A stretch of DNA of 25,536 bases. It comes from a virus. The stretch lies in the IMG/VR virus record IMGVR_UViG_3300020060_000025, positions 1 through 25,536 of that record. One strand, given 5' to 3'. The notes below the pieces were generated by a model, which saw only the letters and a list, made by a program, of their open reading frames with translations, had not been told where the DNA came from and did no database searches. The position numbers and the translations under genes were made by a program. Below, in pieces: positions 23,375 to 25,536 of this stretch (its first letter is position 1; the number at the start of each line of letters is the position of its first letter).

Positions 23375-23511
23375 TTCCATTTCTTCGTCTCTTGGGGAGC
23401 CTGCATTCTTTCCAGGCGCGCTTTCGCCTTCCGGCATAGCGCGCTATCCGGTTTCTTGCACAGCAGTCGAACGATCTTGCGTTGCCGGCTGATGCAGCCT
23501 TGGCAGGGCAT
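23371..23511 (-). CDS. Small Cys-rich protein between terminase and protease
   Basis: This 46-residue gene is coupled at both ends. Its ATG shares a base with the terminase TGA (TGATG), and its TGA overlaps the protease ATG (ATGA). The protein starts MPCQGCISRQRKIVRLLCKK and then PDSALCRKAKARL, with Cys at 3, 6, 18 and 26 and a Lys/Arg-rich body. Four cysteines with a CxxC pair suggest a possible zinc knuckle, and the charge suggests nucleic acid or terminase binding. The function is unknown. The double coupling is the main evidence that it is translated. Confidence 0.7.
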   Translation of the reverse strand: MPCQGCISRQRKIVRLLCKKPDSALCRKAKARLERMQAPQETKKWK

Positions 23512-25190
23512 CAGCTGCCAACCATGAACATTTGGAGTTTCTTTCGGCGCGGCTGCGGGTTCAGAGCCATCAATGCCGCGGCGTTGAATGTCGCCATCAG
23601 CGGATCTATCTTGGCCTGCCCCGCCGTCTGCTTGGTGATGATGATCGCGTTCCCCCGCGGCTCGACCTTGGCGTTGCTGACACACCAAGCCATCAAGCCC
23701 GTAGCGCCGTGAGCCATCGCGCCCTCGGCCAACTTCCGCTCCGTCGTCTTGATGGAGCTCGTCATCTTCCAGCCTTGGGAGATGCCTACCATCCGCTCCG
23801 GTTTGAACTTCCGTTCCTGAAGGACATCGACGATATCGCCGACTGCCGCCGGGTCCAGTCCGATCCGATCCAGCAATCCCGCTTGCTCGCAACGTTCCAC
23901 GTAGTCGGCCAGTTCCTCCATGTCCTCGCCGATGTTCTGGACGATGGTCAGGTCACCGGCCTTGGCGAAGTCTTCGAACTTGGAAACAGATCCCTTGTTC
24001 CGCTCGAGAGCGACCGGATGAACCCATGCATGCGCCCAATGCAACCAGCGGCCGGTATCGATCTCCCTACCGATTGCCGCGGCGCCTAGCATGTCGTCAA
24101 GGCCGCCGCCGTCTATCCCGAATACGACGACATCGCTGCGTGCGAGCACGGCGTCGAGGGTCAAACCGACTTCCCCGCTGCGCTCCCAGAAGTCGGCGCC
24201 GGCCCAACGGTTGGAACGCAGGCCAAGCCCCACCTCCACGTTCGCGTGCTTGGCGAGGAACCCGACAAGTTGCTGCTCGCCCTCTTCCTGCGCCTTGCGA
24301 AACCCGCGCTCCAAGAACTCGGCATCCACCGAAGCCCCGAGGTTTGGATTCGTGATGTAGAAGTTCTTCGGATCCCGGTGCTCGCCAGACTTGACCATTG
24401 CCTCCGGGTGTTCGTAGATCACCGGGAGGAATCTCTTGTCATCTATCCGTCCATCGCGGACGCCTCGCGCATAGGCGAGCTTCGACTTGTAGACACCGGC
24501 CGGCGGCTCGTCCGACTTCGTAGTCAGATAGACCGTGAACCCTTCCGGCCTGGATGCCTGTCCGCCCGTCGCCTCGCGGAGCATGTTGTCGGCGTTGGAC
24601 CGCTTGCCGAACAACCAGAGCTCGTCGATCAGAACCCCGATGCCCTTCTTGCCGCCGACCGTCTCAGCGTCCGCTGCGATGACCTTCAGCAGCGCCCCGG
24701 TGTTCCGGTGCGTTATCGTTCGAAGATGATCCTGCACATGGAACAGGTCGGACAGCTCCTCATCCGCGCGCACCATGTCGCGAGCCGGATAAAACGAGTT
24801 CTGCGCAATCTCGATGGTCGGCGACAGAATGAAAAACTCACCCGTCTGCCGCCAGTTCCGAATAAGCGCGGTCAGCATGATTCCGGCGGCGAGGCCGCTC
24901 TTGAAATTCTTCTTCGACACGTCGAGGAAGAATTCCGAGATCAGCCTGCGCCCGAGATCCGGGTCATAAGCCCCGAAAACGGAGGCCACGAACTCGAGGA
25001 TCCACGGCCGGCAGATTTCTCCCATGGTGGGAGAGCCCTGCACATCGACAACCCGCAGCGCCTTGAAAACCTCTAGGGCTTGCTCAGCCTCAGCGGGAAA
25101 CAGTGGCGCGCAAGGGATGAGCGATTCGACTGCGACAATCCGCCGCTCCCAATCGGGACACGCCGTTGTCCACTTAGGCTGCTTTGCCAC
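23511..25190 (-). CDS. Terminase large subunit
   Basis: This 559-residue motor packages DNA into the prohead. The ATPase half has a Walker A-like SKKNFKSG at 92-99 (Lys97), Walker B GVLIDE at 185-190 and the coupling motif YLTTKSDEPP at 221-230. The nuclease half has VVFGIDGGGLDDM near 355-367 (Asp360), then IGLDPAAVGD near 443-452 and KIDPLMATFNA at 528-538, a plausible RuvC-like acidic set. The order and motifs fit the HK97-like terminase family. GTG at 25190 with AAGGTGG upstream overlaps the small subunit gene by 17 bases. Confidence 0.95.
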   Translation of the reverse strand: MAKQPKWTTACPDWERRIVAVESLIPCAPLFPAEAEQALEVFKALRVVDVQGSPTMGEICRPWILEFVASVFGAYDPDLGRRLISEFFLDVSKKNFKSGLAAGIMLTALIRNWRQTGEFFILSPTIEIAQNSFYPARDMVRADEELSDLFHVQDHLRTITHRNTGALLKVIAADAETVGGKKGIGVLIDELWLFGKRSNADNMLREATGGQASRPEGFTVYLTTKSDEPPAGVYKSKLAYARGVRDGRIDDKRFLPVIYEHPEAMVKSGEHRDPKNFYITNPNLGASVDAEFLERGFRKAQEEGEQQLVGFLAKHANVEVGLGLRSNRWAGADFWERSGEVGLTLDAVLARSDVVVFGIDGGGLDDMLGAAAIGREIDTGRWLHWAHAWVHPVALERNKGSVSKFEDFAKAGDLTIVQNIGEDMEELADYVERCEQAGLLDRIGLDPAAVGDIVDVLQERKFKPERMVGISQGWKMTSSIKTTERKLAEGAMAHGATGLMAWCVSNAKVEPRGNAIIITKQTAGQAKIDPLMATFNAAALMALNPQPRRKKLQMFMVGS

Positions 25191-25497
25191 CCGCCACCTT
25201 CTGGCCGTTCACCGCAGCCAGACGCGGACCCGATGTAGGGGCAAACCTCCCCTCACCAGCAACCTTGGCGGCGTCACCCTTGGTCAATTTCTTACCCACC
25301 TCGCCGACCTTGGCATGAACGTACTGAGCGGCAGCAATCGCTGACCGCACCTGCAAAGCGTTCGCTTCGATGGCGCCGGCCATGACCCCGCGCAGGAATT
25401 CGAGCGGGTCCATTTCGGGAGCGACCTGCGCAGCCGGCTTGGGCTTTCGGCCCGCGCCTTCCCGCTTGCCGCCGCTACGTCCGGGCTTTCCAGACAT
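25174..25497 (-). CDS. Terminase small subunit
   Basis: With ATG at 25497 this is 107 residues; a GTG at 25506 would add three. It begins GKPGRSGGKREGAGRKPKP, a basic start typical of phage small terminases, then DPLEFLRGVMAGAIEANALQ (about 33-52), and an AAAQYVHAKVGEVGKK helix, followed by a loose Gly/Ala-rich tail. It recognises the packaging site on phage DNA and controls the large subunit. It is the first gene of the operon in this window; 30 bases upstream are visible and no clear promoter is seen. Confidence 0.85.
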   Translation of the reverse strand: MSGKPGRSGGKREGAGRKPKPAAQVAPEMDPLEFLRGVMAGAIEANALQVRSAIAAAQYVHAKVGEVGKKLTKGDAAKVAGEGRFAPTSGPRLAAVNGQKVAGGKAA

Positions 25498-25536
25498 TTG
25501 ATTCACTTTTGATAAGGGAAAAATTCTGTGAACGAG

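Noticed and set aside
22490-23527. Plus-strand frame (345 codons) opposite the capsid and protease genes
   Set aside because: Antisense to two strongly supported genes, with shadow-like composition.
23512-23892. Upstream extension of the 46-residue Cys protein frame
   Set aside because: The upstream part is a shadow of the terminase gene; the coupled ATG at 23511 is the sensible start.

Overview
The window is a segment of a double-stranded DNA tailed phage genome, or of a prophage, with the layout of a long-tailed siphovirus. It holds terminase genes, an HK97-type protease and capsid, portal, connectors, tail tube, a G/GT-type frameshifted chaperone pair and a 1424-residue tape measure. No sheath gene, integrase, repressor, replication or lysis gene was recognised. 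High GC content, strong Shine-Dalgarno sites and GTG/TTG starts suggest a proteobacterial host; this is inference. Lytic or temperate lifestyle cannot be decided here.

Almost everything is on the minus strand, so the operon reads from right to left. Packaging and head block (about 25.5-19.6 kb): small and large terminase, a 46-residue Cys protein, prohead protease, major capsid protein, a terminator-like hairpin, a 91-residue protein, then the portal. The portal follows the capsid gene, unlike the textbook portal-protease-capsid order. Connector block (19.6-13.2 kb): a collagen-like fibrous protein, head-tail connector and head closure protein, then six overlapping genes for glycan and methyl transfer, then HK97-gp10-like and DUF3168-like tail completion genes. 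The six-gene cassette (14023-17949) sits inside the neck operon and is the most striking part of the window.

Tail block (13.2-0.5 kb): a 250-base hairpin-rich non-coding region with a terminator, then the tail tube gene, which has no conventional start codon where its ribosome site points. Next come the chaperone pair with an A AAA AAC slippery site, the tape measure, and a tail-tip and receptor-binding cluster. That cluster has an Ig-repeat protein, an unknown structural protein, a 55-residue protein, a SPRY-like protein, a 722-residue hub-like protein with an inserted sandwich-like domain, and a distal 292-residue protein.

Three genes run on the plus strand. An AT-richer HNH endonuclease gene is wedged between the last two tail genes, with an extended -10 promoter that predicts a leaderless mRNA. 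At the left edge are a small exported protein of unknown function and the possible tail end of another gene; both converge on the tail operon.

Most minus-strand genes overlap by 1-17 bases, so translational coupling is probably general. The genes together build and fill the capsid, join it to the tail and form the adsorption tip. The glycan cassette probably decorates virion proteins or alters host surface sugars.
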